Shown one piece after another: positions 8,276 to 17,598 of a stretch of 64,000 bases of DNA (the first letter of the stretch is position 1; every line of letters begins with the position of its first letter). The position numbers and the translations under genes are program-made. This stretch comes from Saprospiraceae bacterium (GTDB lineage Bacteria; Bacteroidota; Bacteroidia; Chitinophagales; Saprospiraceae). The stretch is from the NCBI GenBank assembly GCA_016722285.1, contig JADKGI010000001.1, forward strand, positions 1,054,001-1,118,000, read 5' to 3'. The notes under the pieces were generated by a model that was not told the origin of the DNA, did not search any database, and saw nothing but the letters and a program-made list of their open reading frames with translations.

Positions 8276-10510
8276 ATGATAACATCAATAACCATAAAAA
8301 ATGTAGCCACTTACGACTCTGTAAATGGGGTTAAAATAGATGGGTTAAAAAAAGTAAACTTTATCTATGGGGCTAATGGTTGCGGAAAAACCACTTTGTC
8401 AAACTTTCTACAAAATCCAGTTGATGGGAAATTCGCTAATTGTGCTGCTAATTGGAAAAATGAATCTCCGATTAGAGCCTTGGTGTATAACAAAGAGTTT
8501 CGGAAACAGAACTTTGGCAATGGAAAATTAAATGGAGTTTTTACGCTTGGTCAGGCAACCATAGATGAAATAAAGGTAATTGAGGATAAAACTGAGGAAT
8601 TAAAAATCATAAAGGCGGATGGAGCAAAAAAACGTGAAGTGCTTAATGTTCAAAAACTAAAAAAGGAAGATTTAGAAAAAGAATTTATTGAGAACAGTTG
8701 GAAGAAGATTTACAAAAAGTATGATAAAGAATTCAAGGAAGCATTTGTAGGCTCAATGAAATCCGGTGAGTTATTTAAAAACAGATTGTTACAGGAGTTT
8801 TCGAATAACACCGCTACTTTGAAAACGCTGGAAGAATTAAGAGGAAAAGCACTAACCATTTTTGGAGAAGTTCCGCAAACCATCACACCAATTAACACAA
8901 TTAGTTACGATAGAATACTCGAAATTGAAATTGAATCTATTTGGAAGAAAATAATAGTAGGAAAAGCGGATGTTGAAATAGCAAAACTAATACAGAAACT
9001 CAATATCAACGATTGGGTAAATCAAGGAAGAAGTTACATCCAAGAAGATGATGAAACTTGCCCCTTTTGCCAAAATCAAACTATTTCGGAAGACTTCAAA
9101 AATCAGTTAGAAAATTGGTTTGATGAAGCCTACCTAGACGATACAAAATCAGTAAAAGAACTGAAACAAGAATATAATTCTTTGGTTCAAAATCTTATCA
9201 ATGAACTAAATGGTATTGAAACAAATCAAAAGAATTTCAAAGACACAAAATTAGATATTGATAAGTTCTCAGCATATCTAAAAACCTTAACAAGTCAGAA
9301 TACTACCAATAACGAGTTTTTAAACACTAAAGTTAAAGAACCAAGCAGAAATATTGAATTGCTTTCATTAAAAGACCAACTGGATTTAATATCAGGTTTA
9401 ATTACAAATGCGAATGCAGAAATAAAAAAGCATAATGATATTGTCGCCAACTTCAATGCTGAAAAAGCAAGCCTGATACAATCAATTTGGAAATTCATTA
9501 TTGAAGAATTCAGAACTGATATTGCTAAATTCATTTCTGATAAAACAGGATTAGAAACTGGTTTAACAGCCTTACAAACTCAATTAACAGCGAAGTTAAG
9601 TGAATTCAATACATTAAACGTTGAAATTCAAAACCTAAGTAAAAATGTTACCAGCATACAACCGACTATAGATGAAATAAATAGATTGCTAAGATCTTAT
9701 GGCTTTTTGAATTTTGAAATTGTTCCCACTGCTGAACAAGGATTTTATCAAATACAACGAGAAGACGGTGAAATCGCTGAAACTACTTTAAGCGAAGGAG
9801 AAATTACCTTTATCACATTTTTGTATTTTCTGCAACGTGCAAAAGGCGGAGAAACAGAAGAATCAGTTAATGAAGAAAGAATTTTGGTAATTGACGACCC
9901 GATTTCAAGTTTAGATAGCAATGTTCTATTTGTTGTCAGCACATTGATTAAGGAAATAATCAAAACCGTAAAATCAGATTTAGGCAACATCAAGCAGATT
10001 ATCCTGCTAACACACAATGTTTATTTTCACAAGGAGGTTTCTTATGAGGGCTTGAACAGAAAGGGAGAAAAATCACAATTCTGGATTTTACGCAAGAACA
10101 ACAAAGTTTCAACAATTCATTTCTATGCTGATAAAAATCCAATTCAATCATCTTATGAATTGCTTTGGCGAGAAATAAAAGAGTGGGAAAACAATTCGGG
10201 CATTACCATTCAAAATACACTAAGACGAATACTTGAAAACTATTTCAGCATTTTAGGAAGCAAACGAGATGATGTTTTAATCAATAAATTTTCAAATCAA
10301 GAAGAAAGAGAAATTTGCAGGTCTTTATTAAGCTGGGCAAATGAGGGTTCCCATACATTGCCTGATGATTTATTTATTGAAGCACCAGACGGAACAATCA
10401 CGAAATACTTAGAAGTTTTTAAAAACATATTTAGCCACACTGAAAATATTGGACATTACAATATGATGATGGGCATTGGCGAAGAAATTACAGAAGAAGT
10501 TGAGGTATAG
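8276..10510 (+). CDS. rloC: RloC/PrrC-like AAA ATPase anticodon nuclease
   Basis: This is a 744-residue AAA_13 protein. Walker A is GANGCGKTT (residues 32-40). A long coiled-coil insert holds a zinc-hook-like CPFC at about residue 262. The ABC-type signature TTLSEGE is followed by Walker B ILVIDDPISSLDSN (about 537-550) and ILLTHN. The C-terminus has RRILENYF and, 43 residues on, ANEGSH. This R-xxx-E...H pattern resembles the anticodon-nuclease triad of PrrC and RloC. RloC proteins cleave tRNA upon phage attack or DNA damage and are typically linked to type I restriction loci. An AbiE pair and an hsdR stub follow here. Nuclease activity is inferred from family and motif spacing. Confidence 0.68.
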   Translation: MITSITIKNVATYDSVNGVKIDGLKKVNFIYGANGCGKTTLSNFLQNPVDGKFANCAANWKNESPIRALVYNKEFRKQNFGNGKLNGVFTLGQATIDEIKVIEDKTEELKIIKADGAKKREVLNVQKLKKEDLEKEFIENSWKKIYKKYDKEFKEAFVGSMKSGELFKNRLLQEFSNNTATLKTLEELRGKALTIFGEVPQTITPINTISYDRILEIEIESIWKKIIVGKADVEIAKLIQKLNINDWVNQGRSYIQEDDETCPFCQNQTISEDFKNQLENWFDEAYLDDTKSVKELKQEYNSLVQNLINELNGIETNQKNFKDTKLDIDKFSAYLKTLTSQNTTNNEFLNTKVKEPSRNIELLSLKDQLDLISGLITNANAEIKKHNDIVANFNAEKASLIQSIWKFIIEEFRTDIAKFISDKTGLETGLTALQTQLTAKLSEFNTLNVEIQNLSKNVTSIQPTIDEINRLLRSYGFLNFEIVPTAEQGFYQIQREDGEIAETTLSEGEITFITFLYFLQRAKGGETEESVNEERILVIDDPISSLDSNVLFVVSTLIKEIIKTVKSDLGNIKQIILLTHNVYFHKEVSYEGLNRKGEKSQFWILRKNNKVSTIHFYADKNPIQSSYELLWREIKEWENNSGITIQNTLRRILENYFSILGSKRDDVLINKFSNQEEREICRSLLSWANEGSHTLPDDLFIEAPDGTITKYLEVFKNIFSHTENIGHYNMMMGIGEEITEEVEV

Positions 10511-10537
10511 ATACTATGGAAAAAAGCAGAGTGGTAT

Positions 10538-10641
10538 AGTATGGTTAACTTCGCAACTGTGTTGCCAAGTTAACCATACTTCATTGAATTTCAAAATGTC
10601 CAGTTTTTTCGCTAATAAACTGGACAAATCAACTATCTTTG
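10538..10641 (+). promoter_or_regulatory. Promoter with two inverted repeats upstream of the AbiE pair
   Basis: A perfect 14-base inverted repeat lies at 10538-10551/10567-10580 (AGTATGGTTAACTT and complement). A second, nine-base pair lies at 10598-10606/10617-10625 (GTCCAGTTT and AAACTGGAC). A Bacteroidota -7 box TATCTTTG is at 10634-10641. The gene starts 15 bases later. AbiEi-type antitoxins are known to repress their own operon by binding inverted repeats, so these are likely operators. The first repeat could also serve as a terminator for rloC. Confidence 0.55.
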
Positions 10642-10656
10642 CACTACAATCAAAAG

Positions 10657-11382
10657 ATGAAAACCGCTGAATACATATCATTTATCATAGATAGACTGCC
10701 CAATGGCTATGTATTCACCTATGCCAACTTTATTACAGAGGTGAACCAAAAAGAAGCGGTAATAAAAGCCCTAAACCGTATGGTGGCTTCGGGTAAAATC
10801 GCCAAGCTATCAAAAGGCAAATACTACAAACCTGAGAATACGCCCTTTGGCAACCTACTACCCAATCAGGCACAAGTAGTAAAAGACTTATTGGAAGAAA
10901 ACGGAAGAATAACAGGCTATCTCACGGGTTATAGTGTTTACAATCAGTTGGGCTTAACCACACAGGTAAGCAATACCATACAAATCGGGAAAAATCAAAT
11001 TCGCCCCAATTTTAAAAGAGAACGCTATACGATTGCTTTTGTAAAGCAAAAAAACACCATCACCAAAGAGAATATTCCTTTGTTGCAGCTATTGGATGCC
11101 ATCCGATACATCAAAAAAATACCTGATGCCAGTATAGAAGCATCCTGCAAACGGTTCTTAGCCATAATAAAAAACTTTACAGACAAAGAAACAAATACCT
11201 TGGTACGCTTAGCATTAAAATATCCACCTGCTACAAGGGCTTTACTAGGTGCGTTGTTAGACCAATTACAACAGGGCAAAACGGCTGAACCACTTTTTAA
11301 ATCATTGAACCCAATTACTAAGTATAAACTAACAGGTGCAGCGAAAGCAATTTCCAACACCGAAAAATGGAATATTGTATGA
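10657..11382 (+). CDS. AbiEi-like antitoxin (DUF6088 family)
   Basis: This 241-residue protein has an N-terminal winged-helix segment (FTYANFITEVNQKEAVIKALNRMVASGKI) followed by GKYYKP and a transcriptional-regulator AbiEi/DUF6088 body (GYLTGYSVYNQLGLTTQVSNT). It should neutralise the AbiEii toxin and repress the operon. I chose ATG 10657 because the -7 box ends at 10641; the upstream TTG would overlap it. The stop overlaps the next ATG (ATGA), which implies translational coupling. Confidence 0.8.
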   Translation: MKTAEYISFIIDRLPNGYVFTYANFITEVNQKEAVIKALNRMVASGKIAKLSKGKYYKPENTPFGNLLPNQAQVVKDLLEENGRITGYLTGYSVYNQLGLTTQVSNTIQIGKNQIRPNFKRERYTIAFVKQKNTITKENIPLLQLLDAIRYIKKIPDASIEASCKRFLAIIKNFTDKETNTLVRLALKYPPATRALLGALLDQLQQGKTAEPLFKSLNPITKYKLTGAAKAISNTEKWNIV

Positions 11383-12368
11383 ACCTGCACGAGAATAAAA
11401 CCTTATTCAGACAAGCCGTTCAGTTTACGGCTGACCAAATGAAAATCCCTGCTATTTATGTAGAAAAAGACTATTGGGTTACCTATGCTTTGTTTACCAT
11501 TTTCAATAATGATATTGGCAAAGACACCGTGTTTAAGGGCGGAACAGCACTATCCAAGTGTTACAATATGATTGAACGATTTTCAGAAGATATTGACTTG
11601 GTAGTATTAAGGCGAGAAGGAGAAACAGATAACAAGTTAAAATCAAAATTAAAAGCAATAAGTACAGTTGTAGAAACCGTATTGCCAGAAGTAACTATTG
11701 AAGGCATTACGCATAAAATGGGAATGAACCGAAAAACGGCACACTCTTACAACAAAGAATTCAAAGGTGATTACGGACAAGTAAGAGATGTGATAATTTT
11801 GGAATCAACTTGGCTTGGATACTACGAACCATACACTACCAAAAGCATTGTTTCATTTGTCGGTCAAATGATGTTGGATAATAAGCAGTCTGATATTGCT
11901 AAAGAAAACGGGCTACTTCCTTTTGACCTATTGGCATTAGAACCCATAAGAACCATTTGTGAAAAAACAATGAGTTTGGTTCGCTTTTCTTATGGAGAAA
12001 ATCCGATAGATGATTTAAGGAAAAAGATACGACACACCTACGATTTACATCAATTACTAAAACAAGAAGAATTTGCAAGTTTTTTCCATTCAAAAAACTT
12101 TGATGATATGTTGCTAAAAGTTGCAAATGATGATGTAGCGAGTTTTAGAAACAATAATAAATGGCTGAATCATCATCCTAATGAAGCACTTATATTCAAA
12201 GACTTGGAAAATGTGTGGAATGAGTTGAAAACGATTTACAACGGTGACTTTAAAAATTTGGTGTATGGAGAATTACCGAAAGAAGAAGCGATTTTGGAAA
12301 CATTAAAAATGATTCAAGAAAGATTAAAAGCAATTTCTTGGACAATAAAAATTGAACCCAAGGAATGA
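11379..12368 (+). CDS. abiEii: AbiEii nucleotidyltransferase toxin
   Basis: This is a 330-residue member of the AbiEii/AbiGii nucleotidyltransferase family (PF08843). The catalytic block is FKGGTALSKCYNMIERFSEDIDLV, with the GG/S motif and the DxD metal site. AbiEii toxins of the type IV AbiE system arrest growth on phage infection; related enzymes add nucleotides to tRNA. The start at 11379 overlaps the antitoxin stop. Its own stop overlaps the next frame at 12365. The gene is intact, so the pair may be functional. Confidence 0.82.
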   Translation: MNLHENKTLFRQAVQFTADQMKIPAIYVEKDYWVTYALFTIFNNDIGKDTVFKGGTALSKCYNMIERFSEDIDLVVLRREGETDNKLKSKLKAISTVVETVLPEVTIEGITHKMGMNRKTAHSYNKEFKGDYGQVRDVIILESTWLGYYEPYTTKSIVSFVGQMMLDNKQSDIAKENGLLPFDLLALEPIRTICEKTMSLVRFSYGENPIDDLRKKIRHTYDLHQLLKQEEFASFFHSKNFDDMLLKVANDDVASFRNNNKWLNHHPNEALIFKDLENVWNELKTIYNGDFKNLVYGELPKEEAILETLKMIQERLKAISWTIKIEPKE

Positions 12369-12727
12369 AATTTACGGAAGAAAAACTAGAAAAAACGTTT
12401 GCCGAGTTGTTGGGACAAGAAGGATTTCGCAGGACAGCCAACGCATTTGGCAGCACATTTACATTTTTTACCGAAACACAAACCAATACTAAAAAATGTA
12501 AAAGAGCTACCAAGCTAACGCAACAAGACACAGTAAACAAGGGACAACAGAGTAACGACAAAAAAGAACAACGAAGGCATAACAGCACCTACCCAAAAGG
12601 CGGGGTTTCGTGTTCCAAAGACAGTTTTGTGGTTAATCAAACATTAGTTTTTCAAATCAAGTTTTGTGGTAAAAGTCCCGCCCTTCGGGTAGCTGCAAAC
12701 CGTTATAGCCAATGGAGAAAGAACTAA
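12365..12727 (+). pseudogene. Type I restriction HsdR N-terminal stub running into attC sequence
   Basis: The first ~21 residues (MKFTEEKLEKTFAELLGQEGF) closely resemble the usual start of HsdR restriction subunits. The reading frame then loses all family resemblance and runs through cassette and attC sequence to 12727. The overlap with abiEii matches the hsd-type operon order in which hsdR follows the AbiE genes. I infer that a type I restriction locus was cut just inside hsdR when the segment became a cassette. Confidence 0.55.
12576..12710 (+). repeat. attC-like site 6 (long class)
   Basis: GGCATAAC is at 12576-12583 and GTTATAGCC ends at 12710. Arms ACCTACCCAAAAGGCGGGG and TCCCGCCCTTCGGGTAGCT pair. 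The interior contains TTTTGTGGTTAATCAAACATT, close to the interior of sites 2 and 12. Confidence 0.78.
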
Positions 12728-12753
12728 AAAAGCCAAATTTTGATAAAATATGA

Positions 12754-12761
12754 TATCTTTG
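12754..12761 (+). promoter_or_regulatory. -7 box (TATCTTTG) for the restriction-modification pair
   Basis: A canonical TAnnTTTG box lies 33 bases before the restriction gene's start; no clear -33 TTG was found at the usual spacing. It shows that this cassette carries its own promoter. Confidence 0.5.
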
Positions 12762-12794
12762 ATTTTTAAATTAATAAACTAAAATATAATAACA

Positions 12795-13655
12795 TTGACT
12801 CTTTGGAACAATGATACTGAGATACAATTTTTTACAGAAGCATTAAAGAATTTTGCTTCCCCGGAACAATTATTTTACAATTTGCAAGGTGGCTATTTTG
12901 CTTATGTCCCAAAAGGTTCAGACGCAGAAGGACAAACTTTGCAAAGTAGAAATTCACTAATAGGACAGTTTACTGAAAAATGGAGCAAAACACTTTTTGA
13001 ACCGATTGCCACAGAGTTAGGACTTTATGCTGTAAATAGTGTAGTATGTGACGAACTTGGTCTGTCAAGACAATCCAGTGCAGACCTTGCATTTTGCACT
13101 ACAAACAATACAGTTCAGAAGCCTGAAAATATAAAACTTCTTTTTGAAATTAAGATGAGTGTTGTGTCCAATTATAAATTCACTCACCCAAACAATGTTC
13201 AATTTCTTGGCGACTACAAACAGCATAAAGGAAATCCTGCATTGTTACGCTCTGACTCAATGCTTAAAGCTATAGGTAAATCCATAAATATTCGTGTTTC
13301 GGGTATTGCTTCAACAAAAATACCAGTAGTCGTTTTAGGTAATAGTCCTATAACTGACAGCTATATTAAGAAGGTAGATTTTCTAAAAACATCAGGAGTT
13401 ATTCAAGGTTTTTGGTCTTTGAACCCAAATCCTACAAACTCAAATTATGTAAAGAACACACCAAAATTAGGTTTTCAAACAATTTTAGACAGAGAACAAC
13501 TTTTCAGTAATTGCCAAAATCTTGTAACTAATGATATGAATTACTTTTCATCGATGATTTCAAAATTGAAACTTGGTGAAATTATAAGAATTGCAAGTCA
13601 AGAATCTACAGATATTGCAAAAGCGGAAAAATTTTTAAATTTAATCCAAAGCTAA
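12795..13655 (+). CDS. Type II restriction endonuclease (PD-(D/E)XK-like)
   Basis: This 286-residue protein is placed directly 5' of a DNA methyltransferase with a one-base gap. A PD-(D/E)XK-type active site is readable: D97 in SSADLAF, then E118 and K120 in LLFEIKMS. No closer family is recognised. It presumably cleaves at the site protected by the partner methylase; the recognition sequence is unknown. The start is a TTG at 12795; no in-frame ATG lies nearby. The role rests on the active-site pattern plus gene order. Confidence 0.7.
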   Translation: MTLWNNDTEIQFFTEALKNFASPEQLFYNLQGGYFAYVPKGSDAEGQTLQSRNSLIGQFTEKWSKTLFEPIATELGLYAVNSVVCDELGLSRQSSADLAFCTTNNTVQKPENIKLLFEIKMSVVSNYKFTHPNNVQFLGDYKQHKGNPALLRSDSMLKAIGKSINIRVSGIASTKIPVVVLGNSPITDSYIKKVDFLKTSGVIQGFWSLNPNPTNSNYVKNTPKLGFQTILDREQLFSNCQNLVTNDMNYFSSMISKLKLGEIIRIASQESTDIAKAEKFLNLIQS

Positions 13656-13656
13656 A

Positions 13657-14574
13657 ATGAAGAGACCTAAAGGAACAGAAACAAGTGCTTTCGGGACAAA
13701 CGGAAGAAGTAACCACGACAGCTCAAAGTTTTATAATTCTAAACTTTACACAGAGCTTGGAGATAAAATTATTCTTGATAAAAATGAAAATGACTTTCCT
13801 GACAAATTAGAAAATAAATTAATTCTTGGCTCTGCTGAGAATATGAAAGAGTTACCAGACAATTCAGTTCATTTGATGATTACATCACCACCTTACAATG
13901 TTTCAAAGGAGTATGATGAAGATTTATCGCTCACTGAATATCTTCAACTTTTAGAAAACTCATTTAGAGAAACCTATAGAGTATTAGTCAATGGTGGTCG
14001 TGCCTGTATAAATGTTGCCAATCTTGGAAGGAAACCATACATACCACTTTCTGACTATATTTCAAATATGATGATTAAGATAGGCTTTAATATGCGTGGT
14101 GAAGTTATATGGAACAAGGCAGCAAGTGCAAGCCCTTCAACAGCATGGGGCAGTTGGCAAAGTGCAGCCAATCCAATTTTAAGAGACATTCATGAGTACA
14201 TTTTAATTTTCTCAAAAGGTGAATACAAAAGAGAAAAAGGGAAAAAAGAAAATTCCATAACTAAGGAACAATTTATGGAATGGACAAAATCAATTTGGAC
14301 AATGAATGCAGAAAGTGCGAGAAGAATTGGACACCCAGCACCCTTTCCAGAAGAACTTCCTTATAGATTAATTCAACTATATTCGTTTAAAGGAGATATA
14401 ATCCTTGACCCTTTTATGGGTAGTGGAACAACAGCAGTTACTGCAATTAAATCAGATAGAAAATTTGTGGGCTACGACATTTCCCAAGAATATATTGACT
14501 TGGCTGAAAAAAGACTAAAACCATTTTTAGAACAGACAACACTTAAATTTGAAACGGTTTTGGAATCTGAATAA
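13657..14574 (+). CDS. Type II DNA methyltransferase (N4-cytosine or N6-adenine, beta class)
   Basis: This is a 305-residue amino-methyltransferase. The catalytic motif IV ITSPPYNVSKEYD (around residue 80) precedes the AdoMet-binding motif I DPFMGSGTT (around 250) and VGYDIS, the order of the beta class. SPPY is seen in both m4C and m6A enzymes, so the modified base cannot be settled. The specificity segment lies between, around AASASPSTAWGSWQSAANP. The gene immediately follows the putative endonuclease, forming a compact restriction-modification cassette closed by attC site 7. Confidence 0.85.
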   Translation: MKRPKGTETSAFGTNGRSNHDSSKFYNSKLYTELGDKIILDKNENDFPDKLENKLILGSAENMKELPDNSVHLMITSPPYNVSKEYDEDLSLTEYLQLLENSFRETYRVLVNGGRACINVANLGRKPYIPLSDYISNMMIKIGFNMRGEVIWNKAASASPSTAWGSWQSAANPILRDIHEYILIFSKGEYKREKGKKENSITKEQFMEWTKSIWTMNAESARRIGHPAPFPEELPYRLIQLYSFKGDIILDPFMGSGTTAVTAIKSDRKFVGYDISQEYIDLAEKRLKPFLEQTTLKFETVLESE

Positions 14575-14587
14575 AATTAGAACCACT

Positions 14588-14657
14588 GGCTATAACAATG
14601 CACTGGACGGACAGACTTGCTATCGCTGCGTCCGTCGCCAGTGCTTGACGTTATGCG
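14588..14657 (+). repeat. attC-like site 7 (short class)
   Basis: GGCTATAAC and GTTATGCG cores flank arms GCACTGGACGGAC / GTCCGTCGCCAGTGC. The site is nearly identical to site 3, with CTTGCTATCGCT in the loop. It follows the methyltransferase gene. Confidence 0.82.
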
Positions 14658-14677
14658 TAACCATTAACAACAAGACT

Positions 14678-15788
14678 ATGTATTTTAAATTAACAAAATA
14701 TCTACTTATAGCAAATTGCCTGTTTTTTAGTTCGGGCAATTGCCCAGACGACATTATCCAAATCACAAATAGACAGTATAGAAAATATCATTACACGGGA
14801 AATGGCTAATCAACATATCCCCGGTTTGAGTATTGCAATTTCAATTGACACAAATATTGTTTGGAAAAACGCCTATGGAATGTCAGACATTGAGAATTCT
14901 GTTCCAATGACTACAAACACAAAATTGCGCACGGCATCAATTGGCAAACCCATGACCGCAACTGCAATAATGCAACTATATGAAAAGGGCATTATTAATC
15001 TTAATGATTCAGTTCAAAAATATTACTCATTGTTCCCTTCAAAAAATTGGCCAATATCAATATATCAACTTCTTACGCATCAAAGTGGCATTAGACCATA
15101 CCATGATGGAGAAGTAATAAACCATCAACATTATAAAAATGTTTGTGACGCTCTATCCATATTTGCAAATGACACATTATTATTTAAACCTGGAACAAAT
15201 TACTCATATACATCATTCAATTACAATTTACTTGGCTGTGTTTTGCAGCAGGTTTCAAAGACAGACTATTACACTTTTATGTGTAAAAATGTTTTTGAGC
15301 CGTCAAAGATGAATGCTACTGTGCTTGATGATGTAAATTCACTAATAGAAGACAGGGCTAGTGGCTACCGTTATAACACGCAAAATAAAATACTTGAAAA
15401 TTCTAATTTTCACGACCCCAGTGATAGAATTCCTGCGGGTGGGTTTCTCACAACACCGACTGATTTAGCGAAATTTGCTATTGCTGTTTATGACGGTAAA
15501 TTAATTTCTCAAAAAACATTTTCGGAAATGATATTAAACCCAAAATTGCCTAACGGTAGTTTTTCCGGTTATGGTATTGGATGGGGCTTATACGAACCGA
15601 ACGACAAATTTCATGGATACACAGAAGTTTTTCATGGTGGGCAGACGCCAGGAGTAAGTAATATGCTAGTTTTATTTCTATCATCAAATAAAAAGGTTTC
15701 CATAGCAATAATGACGAATTTAGAAGGGGTGCAAAGAAGAGGAGAAATTTGTGAAAAAATATTTGAAATGATTTTAGACAATAAATAG
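14678..15788 (+). CDS. Secreted serine hydrolase (beta-lactamase class C fold), frameshifted in the signal peptide
   Basis: The body (14802-15788) is a class C beta-lactamase/DD-peptidase-like hydrolase. It has a catalytic SxxK in TASIGKPMTA, a YxN in TSFNYNLLGC and HGG in VFHGGQTPG. The ATG at 14678 opens a signal peptide (MYFKLTKYLLIANCLF) in a different frame. Removing one T from the six-T run at 14723-14728 joins it to RAIAQTTLSKSQIDSIENII and the body. Without it, translation from ATG 14802 would give a cytoplasmic form missing part of the N-terminus. Substrate unknown. It lies between attC sites 7 and 8. Confidence 0.78.
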
Positions 15789-15806
15789 ATAGCAAAAAAT
15801 GGCAAC

Positions 15807-15842
15807 GCATAACAAGCAGATTTGCGATAGCAAGGCCACTGT
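15807..15842 (+). repeat. attC-like site 8, 5' half only
   Basis: The GCATAAC core at 15807-15813 is followed by an arm-like AGCAGATTTGCGATAGCAAGG, but no complementary arm or GTTRRRY core follows. The sequence changes into the IS4-type remnant near 15843, so the site was probably cut by that insertion. Confidence 0.5.
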
Positions 15843-16760
15843 ACGCCGCGGGAGCATTATCGGGTCAGGAAAGCTCTGTTTGCCGCATTGAGTCTTTCTG
15901 TAAATTGCCTTGCCGAATGATTGCTTTAGCTATATTGACTGCCGTCATGGCATAATTAACATGATTATGGATTTTCTCCACAGACCTTGCCTGACAGTTG
16001 TCCAATCCCATAAACTGCTTACCATCTCTGAATATGAATTCCATTTGGAATCTAGCTTTGTAATATCTCACTATGTCGATCGAATCTCGAGACGTGTTGG
16101 TGCTAAAATAAAGGATGGTGTTGGTGACTTCACCTTTCTCATTTAAATATTCTGTATATGCCACTTTGATATTTACCTTTAGACTTATCGAATACACCAC
16201 TGCTTCGTATATGACTTTGGCATCATCCTGAAATATCTTTTTGAATACGCGCTTATCTATTTTTTTGAGATTTACTTTGCCTGAATATTTTTTTGGACGA
16301 CCTCTTCCTTCCTTCTAAGGACCATCGTATAGATACTTTAAGTTTGCATCGGGTCCTAATCTACAGATCTCTTAAAGCCCCAGTTTGGTCATTGATCTTA
16401 TAAATTTTTGCTTATTAAACCACCTATCTACTACCAGGATTTTACTGTTTCCTGATAGTATTTATTCTGTTGGTAAATATCTTACAATAGTGTTTGATCA
16501 GACCAGTTTCTGCATTTCCTTTCTTCACGGGTGGTGTTTGTTTGGTGCTTGATTATTTGATCATGTACGATCAGGAGTACCCGGATCAGGTTCGGTTAGT
16601 TTTTTACGCAGCCTATTCAGATGATGCACTGATGATGTCGAAGAATCCATAGAACCGTCTCTAATGTTGTACAAAGTGATTGAATAGGAATAGAAAGTAA
16701 ATTACGATTGACGAATAAAATTAGCTTTTAACTTTAAGTTCTGTCTGTTTCAAGGCAGGA
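15843..16760 (-). mobile_element. Decayed IS4-type insertion sequence
   Basis: The stretch is explained by remains of a DDE transposase on the minus strand. The boundaries are approximate: the left one is where the attC half ends, the right one where transposase-like sequence fades. No clear terminal repeats were found. A TGTTTCAAGGCAGG-like word near 16746 recurs in inverted form near 25726, possibly a solo end. Confidence 0.5.
15865..16660 (-). pseudogene. IS4 family transposase remnant
   Basis: The longest frame (16200-15865) reads YYKARFQMEFIFRDGKQFMGL. This is the IS4-type Y-(2)-R-(3)-E-(6)-K signature with the catalytic Glu, followed by HVNYAMTAVNIAKAI. Upstream pieces such as KEGRGRPKKYSGKVNLKKIDKRV and KILVVDRWFNKQKF match the family but are split by several stops and frame changes. 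The gene is inactive. Confidence 0.78.
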
Positions 16761-16910
16761 AGTTCTGAAGGTTTTCTGGTTATAAAATTATAATTTTTGC
16801 TTTGTTTTTTGACACAAGCTGCAAACTTGCGACTACAAAGGATCAACGCATAGAATACCATTTGCGCTTATAATAGATTGGGTTTCCCGGCTTAAATAGA
16901 TCAAATCTGT

Positions 16911-17582
16911 TTGATTTCTTTTGAGCGTATTTACCCGAATAATAGTAAAAGTGTTAAATTTGTCTCGAATCAAAATAAATATGATTTGACCAACATCATT
17001 CTTTTTGACGACCATGAAATTATTTTGGACTCCCTCCGGTTATATTTTGATGAAATAGATGGCATTTGTATTTGTGCAAGTTTTACTGAACCAAAAAAAT
17101 TACTGAACTATTTGGAATCTGCAGATCAAATAGACTATATCATTACTGACGTACTTACTGATGATGAAATAGGACTATCACTATTTGAAAATTTACATCA
17201 AAACTTCCCTCACATCAAATTGATCGCATATACCAGCATTACTTCAGAGTTTGTTAAAGATGAATTACAAAAATACAATGTCATCTCAGTAGTCAATAAA
17301 AAAGAGAAGCCTGATGTAATATTGGAAATCATCCGCAATTATGATACAAGAATTGGAAACAATAAAACTTATCAATCGGCTTACTTTTTGACACCAAAAG
17401 AGAAGGAAATTGCTCATTATTTAGTCAAAGGATTGGCTGCCAAGGAAATAGCTTCGTTGACCAATACGGCAGTCAATACCATCAATAATCAGAAGAATAA
17501 ACTATTAGAAAAATTTGAGTGTACAAATAGTACAGAGCTGATTGTTAAACTGAGTCAATTAGGATTGTTAAAAGTACTATAA
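16911..17582 (+). CDS. LuxR/NarL-type response regulator
   Basis: The receiver domain has the acidic pair in NIILFDDHEIILDSL, the phospho-acceptor Asp in YIITDVL, Thr in IAYTSI and Lys in VVNKKEK. The C-terminal LuxR-type helix-turn-helix starts with LTPKEKEIAHYLVKGL and contains AAKEIASLTNTAVNTINNQK. It probably pairs with the TPR sensor kinase encoded at 18180. The first possible start is a TTG at 16911. No in-frame ATG lies before the receiver domain, so the true start is uncertain and may lie closer to NKYDLTNII. Confidence 0.85.
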   Translation: MISFERIYPNNSKSVKFVSNQNKYDLTNIILFDDHEIILDSLRLYFDEIDGICICASFTEPKKLLNYLESADQIDYIITDVLTDDEIGLSLFENLHQNFPHIKLIAYTSITSEFVKDELQKYNVISVVNKKEKPDVILEIIRNYDTRIGNNKTYQSAYFLTPKEKEIAHYLVKGLAAKEIASLTNTAVNTINNQKNKLLEKFECTNSTELIVKLSQLGLLKVL

Positions 17583-17598
17583 TAATCATATAAATTAA

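Noticed and set aside
14549..14809. 86-residue frame from the methyltransferase end through attC 7
   Set aside because: Only its last part, the signal peptide from 14678, is meaningful; the rest is attC sequence read in a chance frame.
16740..16860. Possible right half of attC site 8 after the IS4 remnant
   Set aside because: The sequence has an ACGCATAG end but its arm does not pair with the left half at 15807-15842.
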